A stretch of DNA of 64,000 nucleotides from Heterodera schachtii (Eukaryota > Nematoda > Chromadorea > Rhabditida > Heteroderidae). Location of the stretch: positions 260,954 through 324,953 of the forward strand of contig SIJG01000034.1 of NCBI GenBank assembly GCA_023374025.1, written 5' to 3'. Each line of letters begins with the position of its first letter. Position 1 is the stretch's first letter. The notes below the pieces were generated by a model. It was not told the DNA's origin. It saw nothing but the letters and a program-made list of their open reading frames with translations, and searched no databases. A program made the position numbers and the translations under genes. Positions 20,901 through 30,465 of the stretch are shown piece after piece.

Positions 20901-23360
20901 TGGATTTTTTTTGTCCATATAAATCCGGTCCCAAATTATAATGCTAAAAACGCACTGGGCGCGAAAACGACCCCAGCGCGAAAACGGTTCGCGCGAAAAC
21001 GTCCTGGCCCGAATCCGGACAATGAACATTCTGTTAAATTCAAATTTATATAGAAGCGCTAATGCGATGCACTAAAAAGCAAGATGCGTAAGTTTTATAT
21101 ATAATTATTCATAAAAATATTTATGTAAAATGAAACGAAATTTATTAGTCAATTTAATCATTTTTCTTCTATTTTAGCTGCTACTCAACGTGTGGCAGCA
21201 AGAAAACAGATTGTGAAGCGGAATACAGCAATTGCTGGGCAATATTTTAATTCATATCATAATATTTAAAAACAATAATACTTATTCATTTGAATGATTT
21301 GGTTAATAAAAATTAATTTTAAATAAATATAAACCAAATAATATCAAAAAAATGTTCTTTTGAAGAAAAGTGAACCCGAAGATTATTGTACATTATATTT
21401 GATTCACGGAATTAATGATCGTCGCAGCAACGAAAGTTTCAAGCGCTTACAGGTAAAAAATTTTATAAAGTTATTCTCTGGTGAATCACATATAAACAAA
21501 GAATTTGCATTTTCCCAATTGAAGGATGAAGCCTGCAAAAAGCAGAAGAAGACCTTCAAACAAATTCCAGCCGATGAATTGGTTAGAATTTCAATTATAA
21601 ATTAATAATTATATATTAAAACGTAAATTAATTTGTTACCACTAGAGCTCGAGATTTTAACAGTTAAGCCCCGGCACGTTTGGGCCCCAGCGCTTTTTTG
21701 GCTATAACTTTTTTCTTTGTCAACCAAATCCAACATTCTTGGTATCATCGAAAGCCATAAGTGTCTTCTATTAGCCTGCAAAATTTTGAAAAATTTCGTT
21801 AAGGTTCAAAAAAATTATGGCCAGAACAACTTAAAAAACCAGATTTTCCAACTTTTATGGCCATAAATTTGTTCAAAAGTGATGAAATTTTTTGAAAATT
21901 AGCAAGTTAATAGAGCATCTGAAGACTTTCGAATGATACCAATAATGTTTGATTTGGATGACAAAGAAAAAAGTTCTAGTCCAAAAAATGCTGGGCTGGG
22001 GCCCAACTGCTGACGTAGACCACAATTGCCAATGTTTTTTTTTGCTTGGCTGAGAATCTGTTCGGTTTCACCGTTAATTTTAATCTATGTCGGCAGTGCC
22101 CGATTATTCCATTTTTTTTATAAATTTACAAATTTTTCCGGCATTAGCCACCCATAATTGAGGCCAGGCCTGTAGCCAGAAAAAATTTGGGACGGGGGAA
22201 TCCGAATTTCTTTTGTTTTTTCGGTCTAAATTTTTTTTAAATCCAGGAAGCAAAAAACAAGAATTTGAAGCCATATACATTTTTAGTATCTTTCGAAAGC
22301 CCTTCACATGCTCTATTAGCCTTACAAAAAAAGAAAAAAATTTTCTAACCTGTAAAATGTTATAAAGAAAAAACTTCTAAAATTTCGACTTTTTTGCAAT
22401 TTTCATGTTATAACTTTTTGGTAATTGTCTAATCGCTGAGCAATAGCATAGAAAGAGCTTCCAAAAATGATAAGTTTTCGAATGATACCAAGATTATTAG
22501 ATTTGGTTGACAAAAAAAAGTTATAATTCAAAAACTAGGGCTGGCGCCAAAACGTGGGCGCCAAAACGAGCCCTACTCGAATTTCTCCACCCTTCTCCCT
22601 CCCTGGCTATGCGCCTGGTGGAGGCATAATTTTCATTTTTTTTGCTTGAAAATTTATTAAAAATCCGCTTAAGTTTTGTCTGTGAGATGTTGCCTAATTG
22701 TTCATATGCATCATCCATAATACCATCACTTTATATTTGAGTTCCTTTCATCATTTTTAAAATCTATAATTGTCTCATTCATTTTTGGCTCCCTTAATCA
22801 TTTAATTAGTTATTTTCGAATATTTGTATAATTTTAAAGCAATTGTTAAAATAATAATGGAAAAATTATTCTTTCATTCAAAAGATTATTTTCCATCTCT
22901 AGGAGAAGCCCGAAAATGGTCAGATGGAGAAGAGTGTTGGAGTGAATTCCTCTGATGGTGAATTTAAATTTATTTAAATAATTAATCCTTAAAATTTTAT
23001 ATTAGGCATTTTAAATCTTGAAATTATCCATGAATTAAATAAAATCACGGAATATGGCCATAAAATGGACCAAATTCATGAAGATCCAAAAACATGGACA
23101 AAAAATTTTGATATAACGCCAAAATATGGCAATAAATCTTGAAAAGGACAAATATGGAAACAATAAATACGCCTAGAAGCTTCTAACCAAGCTAAGAACT
23201 TTTTATCATGCCTTCGACAGCTTAAAAAAGTGGGAGGATTTACAAATATTTTTTGGATTAACACAATTAGCCATTTAAAATTAAAAATAAATGTTTAAAT
23301 TCGTTTTCAGTGCCGCCAAATGCCACCACCACTGCGCTTACTGCCATTCCGATCCCCTGA
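17937..23360 (+). CDS. Gene Q: secreted multi-domain PLA2-like protein without catalytic His
   Basis: Thirteen exons join in phase: 17937-18044, 18443-18505, 18576-18594, 18796-18829, 18925-18985, 19621-19707, 19816-19846, 21054-21087, 21178-21238, 21366-21452, 21525-21581, 22903-22957 and 23311-23360. They give 248 residues with a signal peptide at 1-22. Core 1 (residues 64-95) reads PCLDQKKACYRKCG, then CDDECTKC. Core 2 (135-166) reads RCTKKQDACYSTCG, then CEAEYSNCW. Aligned to genes C and T, the catalytic His is Lys in core 1 and Gln in core 2, and the second Cys of the CC pair is lost in both. A third unit (167-214) keeps only the outer cysteine exons. Intron 9 uses a GC donor (21239-21240). 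The C-terminus is Thr/Pro-rich. No phospholipase activity is expected. A binding or decoy role is only a guess. Confidence 0.75.
20643..20721 (+). tRNA. tRNA-like sequence in intron 7 of Q, probably degenerate
   Basis: CATCGC (20644-20649) pairs perfectly with GCGATG (20715-20720) as an acceptor-like stem. GGTTCGAATC (about 20705-20714) is a good B-box / T-loop. A D-arm-like CGCAGA...TGCG is present, and the loop TTCTGAA could present CTG. The anticodon and T stems pair poorly, so this is more likely a tRNA-derived repeat or pseudogene than a working gene. Confidence 0.3.
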
Positions 23361-23752
23361 AGCGAAGGAGAACGAAGAAAAGGACAAGGACAAACAAATC
23401 CAAGTCACAAAGCCATAATCAAATCCAAATTCCTCCATAATCATGTCCAAATCCAAATCAAATCCAAATCCGCCAATCATTTATATCTTATTTAATTATT
23501 ATTTTTGATTATTATATTCATAATTTATTTTAATGTTTTTCCTTTCATTTGGGTTTATTGTGTTTTATTTTCATTCAAGTTTTATTCTTATTAGCTTAGT
23601 CATTTATTCATATATCATTTAATCAATTTTTCCAACTAATCTTTCTTTAATATATGTTTTATTCTTTCGGGAAAATTTATATTTTTCAAATAAATTGGCA
23701 TTTTAAATTTTATTAAATGCTATTAGCTTTTTAATTTAACTATTTTCAATTT

Positions 23753-23801
23753 TGACAAAATTTGTGCCGTTGCTGCCAAATAACGCACCGCCGCTGTCAG
23801 C
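23753..23801 (-). pseudogene. Relic of an S1 protease active-site exon
   Basis: On the - strand, after a TTAG acceptor, the sequence reads ADSGGALFGSNGTNFV. The intact S1 gene in this window (exon at 55707) reads GDSGGALLGNNGTNFV. The Gly before Asp has changed to Ala and nothing else of the protease is nearby. A second relic lies at 29724-29800 on the + strand. Confidence 0.6.
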
Positions 23802-23944
23802 CTAACAAAAATGGTCTCTTGCAAAATGGGTTAGAAAAATCGTAAAATCTTATAGAACAGTCGATGTAGAAAACTTTTCTATATCGATATGCAAAATTTG
23901 AAGCGGATTTAAACAAGTAGAAAAAATTTTAAACAGCATGAAAT

Positions 23945-24205
23945 GTCGGGACCGGGACCAAAACACGGACAACTGAGTACCGAAGCCCATTTTTGACCGG
24001 GACCGGGAAATTCCCGCTTTTTTCCCGGTTTTCCCAGCCAAAAGTCCCGTTTTTTCAACCCGAAAAGTCCCGGTCCCGGTTTTGCCTAAAAATTCCCGGT
24101 CCCGACCAACCCTAAAAGAAAGCAAAAATATTGTAAGGAAAAGATGTTAAATACGTAAATCTCAGATGTTTTAATAAGAAAGGATTTTAATAATAAATTG
24201 CCTTT
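23945..24205 (+). repeat. GGGACCGGGAC-phrase repeat, copy 1
   Basis: About 230 bp including GTCGGGACCGGGACC at the start and CCCGGTCCCGACC near the end are repeated nearly identically at 24757-25016. The shared part extends about 70 bp past the GC-rich section into AT-rich DNA, so this is a local duplication of about 812 bp offset and not only an independent insertion. Confidence 0.7.
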
Positions 24206-24708
24206 TTTGGCGTTTTTTTTTTTGAAAAAATTCATTAAAAAATGCAATAAAACCGGGTAATACACCCCTAAGAATTCGAAAAATTTTTTCAAAAATTTAT
24301 CTCCAAAATAAATATATTTATTTTCATGATAAAAATTCTAGGTTTATAATTTCCTTCTTCGAAAAAGCTATAAAATATATTAATAATTATTTAAATGACC
24401 AAAAATGGATTTTTTGATTATGTTTTACATGTTTTGCTATCTAAAATCTTTAATAAAAAAAAAATCTTAAATGCCCTTTTCACGCCTTTTTCGGGATTTT
24501 CGTGCCTTTTCATGCACATTTTTTCAATTTTTTGACTCGTATTCACTCATAAAAACTCCACAGCATTAATAATTTCAACAAAATCGCGAGATTTTCTCGA
24601 GTCGAGGGATTGAATGACATTCGCAGATTCTTTTCTTTTCTTGTGCAAATAAAGTAGCAATATTTAAAAAAAATTGAATTTTTCATTTCAAACATTTTTT
24701 TATTTTAG

Positions 24709-24727
24709 AAGAACTCCTGCTGCAAGG
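24709..24727 (+). pseudogene. Isolated relic of PLA2-family exon 3
   Basis: A 19-nt exon between TTTTAG and GTATGTTAATTAG encodes NSCCK. Exon 3 of Q, P and R2 is also 19 nt, has the same flanks and encodes EACCK or DACCK. About 150 bp upstream, the phrase TCGAGGGATTGAATG is shared with the corresponding R2 intron (near 38735). No neighbouring exons were found, so this is a fragment of a lost copy. Confidence 0.5.
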
Positions 24728-24756
24728 GTATGTTAATTAGGCTATTTAAATTAGGG

Positions 24757-25016
24757 TAGGTCGGGACCGGGACCAAAACACGGACAACTGAGTACCGAAG
24801 CCCATTTTTGACCGGGACCGGGAAATTCCCGCTTTTTTCCCGGTTTTCCCAGCCAAAAGTCCCGTTTTTTCAACCCGAAAAGTCCCGGTCCCGGTTTTGC
24901 CTAAAAATTCCCGGTCCCGACCAACCCTAAAAGAAAGCAAAAATATTGTAAGGAAAAGATGTTAAATACGTAAATCTCAGATGTTTTAATAAAAATGGAT
25001 TTTAATAATAAATTTT
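24757..25016 (+). repeat. GGGACCGGGAC-phrase repeat, copy 2
   Basis: Near-identical to 23945-24205. The left end TTAGGGTAGGTCGGGACC (24751) and right end GGTCCCGACCAACCCTAA (to 24930) are inverted repeats with one mismatch, which suggests that the unit began as a terminal-inverted-repeat element. Confidence 0.6.
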
Positions 25017-25209
25017 GTAAAAAAGATTTTAACGAAATTTAAAAAAGAATAATTTTAATAATAATTTATTAACTGCTTGAAAGTGTTGTTCTCAATACAA
25101 ACGCATTGTTTTCATCATTTTACGAAAAAGCATTATTTTGATGGTGATAAGGTATTAAAATTATTATTACCTAATTTGAGTTTTGTTTAATTAAAATATT
25201 TTACAAAAA

Positions 25210-25299
25210 ATGTGCCGAAAAGCATTCTCCGTTATCCTCCCACTGATTTTCACCGGCATTTGTTCCGTCGGTGGCAATTCCATCAAACTGATAGAATGG
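25210..25299 (+). pseudogene. Orphan signal-peptide exon
   Basis: ATG at 25210 opens a 30-codon exon ending at a GTAAAC donor. It encodes CRKAFSVILPLIFTGICSVG, a plausible signal peptide, then GNSIKLIEW. The phase (0) and position of the donor match exon 1 of the PLA2-family genes. No following exons could be joined. It may be the start of a lost family member or of an unrecognised gene. Confidence 0.35.
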
Positions 25300-25526
25300 G
25301 TAAACTTTGTGAAAAAATGTGATATCATTTTTGAATGATTGCTTAAAAATAAAGCGATAAAAAACGTGCTTTTAAAAAATTAGGGCTTTAATTATAGATT
25401 TTTTTGCTTTTTATTATCCTTTTTTTTCAATTTTGGCTTTTTGTTTTTATAACATTAATTATTTTATATTCATGTTTAATTAAGTTTATTAAAAAATGTT
25501 GATTTTTTAACAAATGTAAAGTTTAT

Positions 25527-25600
25527 TTTCATTCAAATTCAATTCGGCCACTCTTTGAAGAAAGCAGAAACAATGGGAGAGGGCTCTAATTAAATTATTT
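25527..25600 (+). pseudogene. Relic of a SPRY last exon
   Basis: The stretch ending CTCTTTGAAGAAAGCAG (about 25550) and the 45 bp after it (AACAATGGGAGAGGGCT and on) match 29030-29100, the stop codon and 3' flank of the SPRY pseudogene. It implies that a tandem SPRY copy once lay just upstream. Confidence 0.45.
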
Positions 25601-25844
25601 CATTTATTAATTAATTATCTTTTTTTACTATCTTTTTTATTTTTATACCTTTTTTCAATTTTTGAATTTGTTTTGTTTTATTTTAATATGAAAACCATTT
25701 ATCGTTTTTTAATAATTTGCGATTGATTAGAACAGCATTTACATAAATGATGCAAAATTAAATATTGATTTAAATTAATTATTTTTCAAATATATAAAAG
25801 CCAATTAAACGATTAAAAACAGAAAAATATTCATTTATGGCCAA

Positions 25845-28800
25845 ATGTCAATTTCAACCAATTCAACAAATAGTGGTGGCGATTTATCATCTGATGATTA
25901 TGGTAATGAGAAAAGGGAAACGGTAGAAAATTAAAATTTGGTTAAACGTTACTTAAAAATAAAAATAACTTAAAAAATAAATTTAAAAATAATAAATAAA
26001 TAAAATTGCTTTAAAATAAAAAATAAATTAAATTGCTTTTCTTTTCAGAAATGAAAATATATGGATATAAAATCGTGAAATATGGCAATAAAATATGAAC
26101 GAAAAATCGCAAAATATGGACATAAAACGGCAAAAATATGTACAAAATTTTTTTTCCATTCTTTGGGGTCAAAAAGGCAAATTTAACTGATGTGGGCTGT
26201 TTTAATAGAGGTTTTTTGGAAAAATCCCAAAATATGAACATAAAATATGAATTTAAATGCCAAAAAATGAAAAATATGGATATGGATATGGAACTACATC
26301 CTAAAAGCTTCAAACAAAGCTTAAAACATGGTTTTCGTGCGTTTCAGGCCCCCCGCATTCCGAGAAAAAAATATGAATTTCCATAATTTTATGCCCTAGA
26401 TCGGCAGAAATAGTACTTATTTTCATACAACTTTTTCTAAAGTTGACCAAATTTTTTTAAATTTTTGCAAGCTAGTAGAGAAAAAGCTTGGCTATCGAAT
26501 GTTACCAAGAATGTAAGATTTGGTTGGTTTTAAGCAAAGTTATACCATGTATTGCCGAAAAAATAGCAAAAATGGCGGATTTTACGAAACGACCTAGCAC
26601 CGGCGTAATTACGGATTTCCGTAATTGAAAATCCAGTTACGCCCAGAGCACCTAGTTCGAACCTAAAATTCGCACTTGGGATTTTTATGTTTTTACATAT
26701 TTTTTCTGCGGTTTAATTTAGGGTTGTGACCCCGAAATGTTGGGGTTTTATGAAAGTCGTCAATTGCACTTCAAATAAGATGAAAATGTCCTTAAATGAG
26801 TTACTATGTGCTGAGTCGATCCACAAAAAAACTCAGTGATTGATAAAATTATAAATTGGTGACAATGAATTTAATTATAGATTAAAATTTAAATATAAAT
26901 TAGAAAAGAAAAGATAAAATTTGCCATTTTAAAATGCTTCCGAAGTAAATAAATGGATGAATGAATTTGATGCATTTGACAAAAGAAATTTGTGCAAAAA
27001 AAATTTTAAATTTATATTTAAATTTTAATCGTATAATTAAATTCATTGATACCAGTTTTATATAATTAAATTTAATTATTTTATCAATCACTGAGTTTTC
27101 GTGGATAGCCCACACTGAGTTTAATATGTAGGTAATAGTTTAGACGGTACCACAACTTTGAATTCTTCTGGCCATAACTTTTTTGAATTGTAATGAAATT
27201 TTTTGAAATTTTACTGACTAATAGAGCACACTTATTGTTAGGGCTATTCAATGATATCAAGAAAGTTGGATTTGATTGGCAAAAAAAGTTATAGCCCAAA
27301 AAACTTGTGCTCGTACTAAAACGGTCTAATTTTCATCCTTTTCTAAGCAAGACGTCATAGAGATTTTTCAATTTTAATTTAATTAATTACTTTTAATTAG
27401 GCGGATTTCGCACGGTCTTCGCTCGTTATCCACCAATTTTGTTGGACAAAAACATTATCCGCCGGCTTTTTCTACTTTGAACTTTCAGTCAAACATATGC
27501 AAAGGTAACGGCAGATTTCTTATCATAATTAGCCAATTTAGCAGATAAATAATAGTAATAATTAGGGCGTACAAAAATATGTACAAAAAGTGTCAAATAT
27601 GTACATAAATATGTAAGAAAATTATCGAAATATGTAAAAAGAATTTAAAATGGATATATTTTAAAAAAAAATTCTTCGTGAAGGATGGAATAAGCACAAA
27701 ATCTAAATTAATGATCTAATTAGGCTTATATAAAAATTAATTTCTGGTATCTCCTTTTTAAAAAAATGTTTTTTAGGGAAAATTTTTTTAATTTTCACAA
27801 GAAATTTTATAAATTCACAAAAATTCGGGTAAAATTAAAAAAAAAAATGATAAATAGTCCAAAATATGTATAATAACCACGAAATATGTAAATATGTTAT
27901 AAAAACTCACAATTATGTAAAAATATGTAAAGAAAAGTTCCAACTTTTGTTCGAAAATACGAAAAAAAAGATAGTGTCTTTCGTACTACAAGAACAAAAT
28001 AAGTATTTACATAAATTGCCAGCCCTTTTAATAATAATAATAAAAATAAAAATAAATTTATTCTTTTGAAATTCTTTTACAAATTTATTTTAGTTCCTCT
28101 TACGATCAGAGCTGTTCTTCGGATTTGCCGCGAAAAAACAGAAATAATTTTCTAACATTGGCACTTATTCATATTTAAGCGATGGCCTTTTTACCATTAA
28201 TGGCAAATCAATGGGTTATAAAGAGCAAATTTCATTTAATGTTAATGACATTGCCGGCTGTGGCATTAATTTGGCCACCTGACAGATTTTCTTCACCAAA
28301 TATGGGTTGTGCCTGGGTTCGTAAAACAATAATAATAAATTATTTCTTACACAAAATGCTATTTTTGGTTGCAATTTTTTTATCCTTAGACCACAAAAAT
28401 CCGCAAATCCCTTTGACTTTTCCAAAACCACAAGTAATTACGGTAATAGTGCAGTTTGCCCCACCCCCCATTTTTTATATATAGATAATTTTTAAAAATT
28501 GCTTGGGGTTTTCTGGTTCGCTGATCACGAATCTGATCTTCATTTTGACCAATTTTGAATCCCGGACCCGAACTCGAACAAAAAAGCCGAAAATTCAAAT
28601 TTTTAAAATCTATTTTTGTGTTTGAATCTATACTGAATGACATTTCTGATGTTTTAATGATTTGTGACTAATTTTAGCGTGTTTTAATTTAGAGCAACAA
28701 TTCAAATTTACAAAATTTGAATTTTCGACTTTTTGTTCGAATTCGGGTCCGGGAATCGAAATTGGTCAAAATGAATCTCAAATTCGTGATCAGCGACCGA

Positions 28801-29055
28801 AAATCACAAGAAGAAGCGTTACACATGGCTTTTTTAAAATTTTTATTTTTTTCCAAAATGTATTGGACAAACTCTACTATTACCGTAATTCCTTATTTTT
28901 CTGATCACAGATTCCTTAGATTTTGTTTACAATTCTCCATATTCTGTTCTGCTGCTGTTGACCAATTGTTCCCATTTGTTTCTTTGCTGAGACGTGACGA
29001 CAAAATCGAGGCGAATTTTGGGCCAAATTTCAAATTGGAATTGGCCAATCTTTGA
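25845..29055 (+). pseudogene. SPRY-domain gene (RanBP/SPRYSEC-like), disrupted
   Basis: Exons 25845-25902, 27401-27504, 28094-28320 and 28920-29055 fit by phase (1, 2, 2). The first encodes SISTNSTNSGGDLSSDDYG and is preceded by a TATATAAAAG box near 25790. The second gives FRTVFARYPPILLDKN, then FFYFELSVKHMQ one frame over. The third gives YLSDGLFTINGKSMGYKE and DIAGCGINLAT, typical of SPRY domains. The last gives LFPFVSLLRRDDKIEANFGP. It is broken by a frameshift in exon 2, a 2-nt insertion at about 28107 and in-frame stops in exon 3 (one is CGA to TGA compared with the copy at 34422). SPRY proteins bind partner proteins, and many are secreted effectors in cyst nematodes. This copy cannot make a full domain unless the indels are assembly errors. 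Confidence 0.65.
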
Positions 29056-30465
29056 AGAAAGCAGAAACAATGGGAGAGGGCTTTAATTTAATTATTTCAT
29101 TTAATAATTAATTATTTTTTGCACTTAATTTTAATTTTGTCGATTTTTGGTTTTCTTTTATTATAACATAAATTAATTTTTGTTAAGTTAATTAAAAAAT
29201 GTTCATCTTTGCGATTCAATTCAAAATTTTTATGAATGGGTTGAAATTTTGCAGAAAAATACTAAAGAATTAATGCTAAAATTACAAAATCATTAAAAAC
29301 TAATTTTTATTTTAAAGGCTTTTATTGAAACCAGATCTTGCTAGAGATGAAATTTGGTTTTTCGATATATCCATATTTTGAAGTTTTAAAAAAATCTCCA
29401 ACGCGACACACTCCAACAAATTTTCCTTTAACAATCCATTATTAAAAGGACCTTTAAATTGTGCCTCACTATTGTAATTATGGGATTATATTTTTAGGTG
29501 CAAAAAACCTCCCAAAATAGGTGCTAAAAATGGGAAAAAAGTGCTAAAAGCTTCAATTTTAGCGGGTGTAAAATTTTCAAATTTTATTTAAAAAAGCAAC
29601 AAAAAAAAAATCAAGCCAAATCAGTATTGAAATAAATAATTTTTAAAATCACAAATTCTTGTCAAGAAATAATAGAAATGAATGAAATTTTTTCATTTTT
29701 TAGGGGTGCATTCGACCTTGATTGCTCAGCGGCGGTGCGTTATTGGGCAGAAACGGCATAAATTTTTGTCCAAATTTGCGTTTGGCGAGTCTTGCTTAGG
29801 TTAGGCTTAGGCCAAAGCTTTAGGCTAGGCCGAGGCTTAAGCTTAATCTTAAGCTTTATTTTGTAAAACGAGATGCCTTTTGTACGAAGTGCCATTGAAC
29901 CATAGGCTTTAGAGCCAAAACACGAGGATTTTCAATGTTTCGCATCAAATAAACTCACACAGAAGGAATGCTTAAAAATAGGCACCATTTCAAAAATAAA
30001 TTATAGCATTTATGAAATTTAAAATGCCAATTTATTAAAAAATATAATTCATATTACAATGAAATAAGCATTTTCCCGATCGAATTTTGGATAAATTGAT
30101 TAAATGAATAAATTGAATGAAATAAAAAAGAATAAACCCAAATGAAAACAAAAACATTAAAATAAATTATGAATAAAATAATTTAGTAAACAAATAATTA
30201 TAATAATAATAAATTAAGATATAATGATTGGCGTATTAAGAATTGAATGGCGGATTTGATTATGGCGGTTGGATTTGATTATGGCGGAGTGGATTTGATT
30301 ATGACGAATTTGACAGGATTATGGCGGAGCGGATTTGGATTTGATTAAGACGAATTCGGAATTAATTATGGCGGATTTGGATGATTATGGAGGAATTTGG
30401 ATTTGATTATGGCTGTGGTGACTTGGATTTGTTTGTCCTTGTCCTTTTCTTCATTTTCCTTCGCT
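29056..30465. other. Stretch between the SPRY pseudogene and R1
   Basis: It contains a serine-protease exon relic (29724-29800), TTAGGC/AGGCTT phrase repeats (about 29805-29865), the start of the duplicated R unit at about 29851, and the R1 3' flank with an imperfect GATTTGATTATGGCGGA repeat (30245-30430). No other gene was seen. Confidence 0.5.
29724..29800 (+). pseudogene. Second relic of the S1 protease active-site exon
   Basis: The sequence after GCTCAG encodes SGGALLGRNG and continues with similarity to the exon at 55707, including TTTGCGTTTGGCGAGT for TTGGCGTTGCAAGTGT. The Asp of GDSGG and the acceptor are lost. It mirrors the relic at 23753 across the array centre. Confidence 0.5.

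Larger units (their letters stand above)
23361..25209. other. Repeat-rich stretch downstream of Q
   Basis: The first 150 bp (Q 3' flank) closely resemble the 3' flank of R1 and R2 in inverted orientation. Then come a serine-protease exon relic (23753-23801, - strand), two copies of a CCCGGTCCCG repeat (23945-24205 and 24757-25016), and an isolated PLA2-family exon relic (24709-24727). The rest is AT-rich with no gene seen. Confidence 0.5.
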
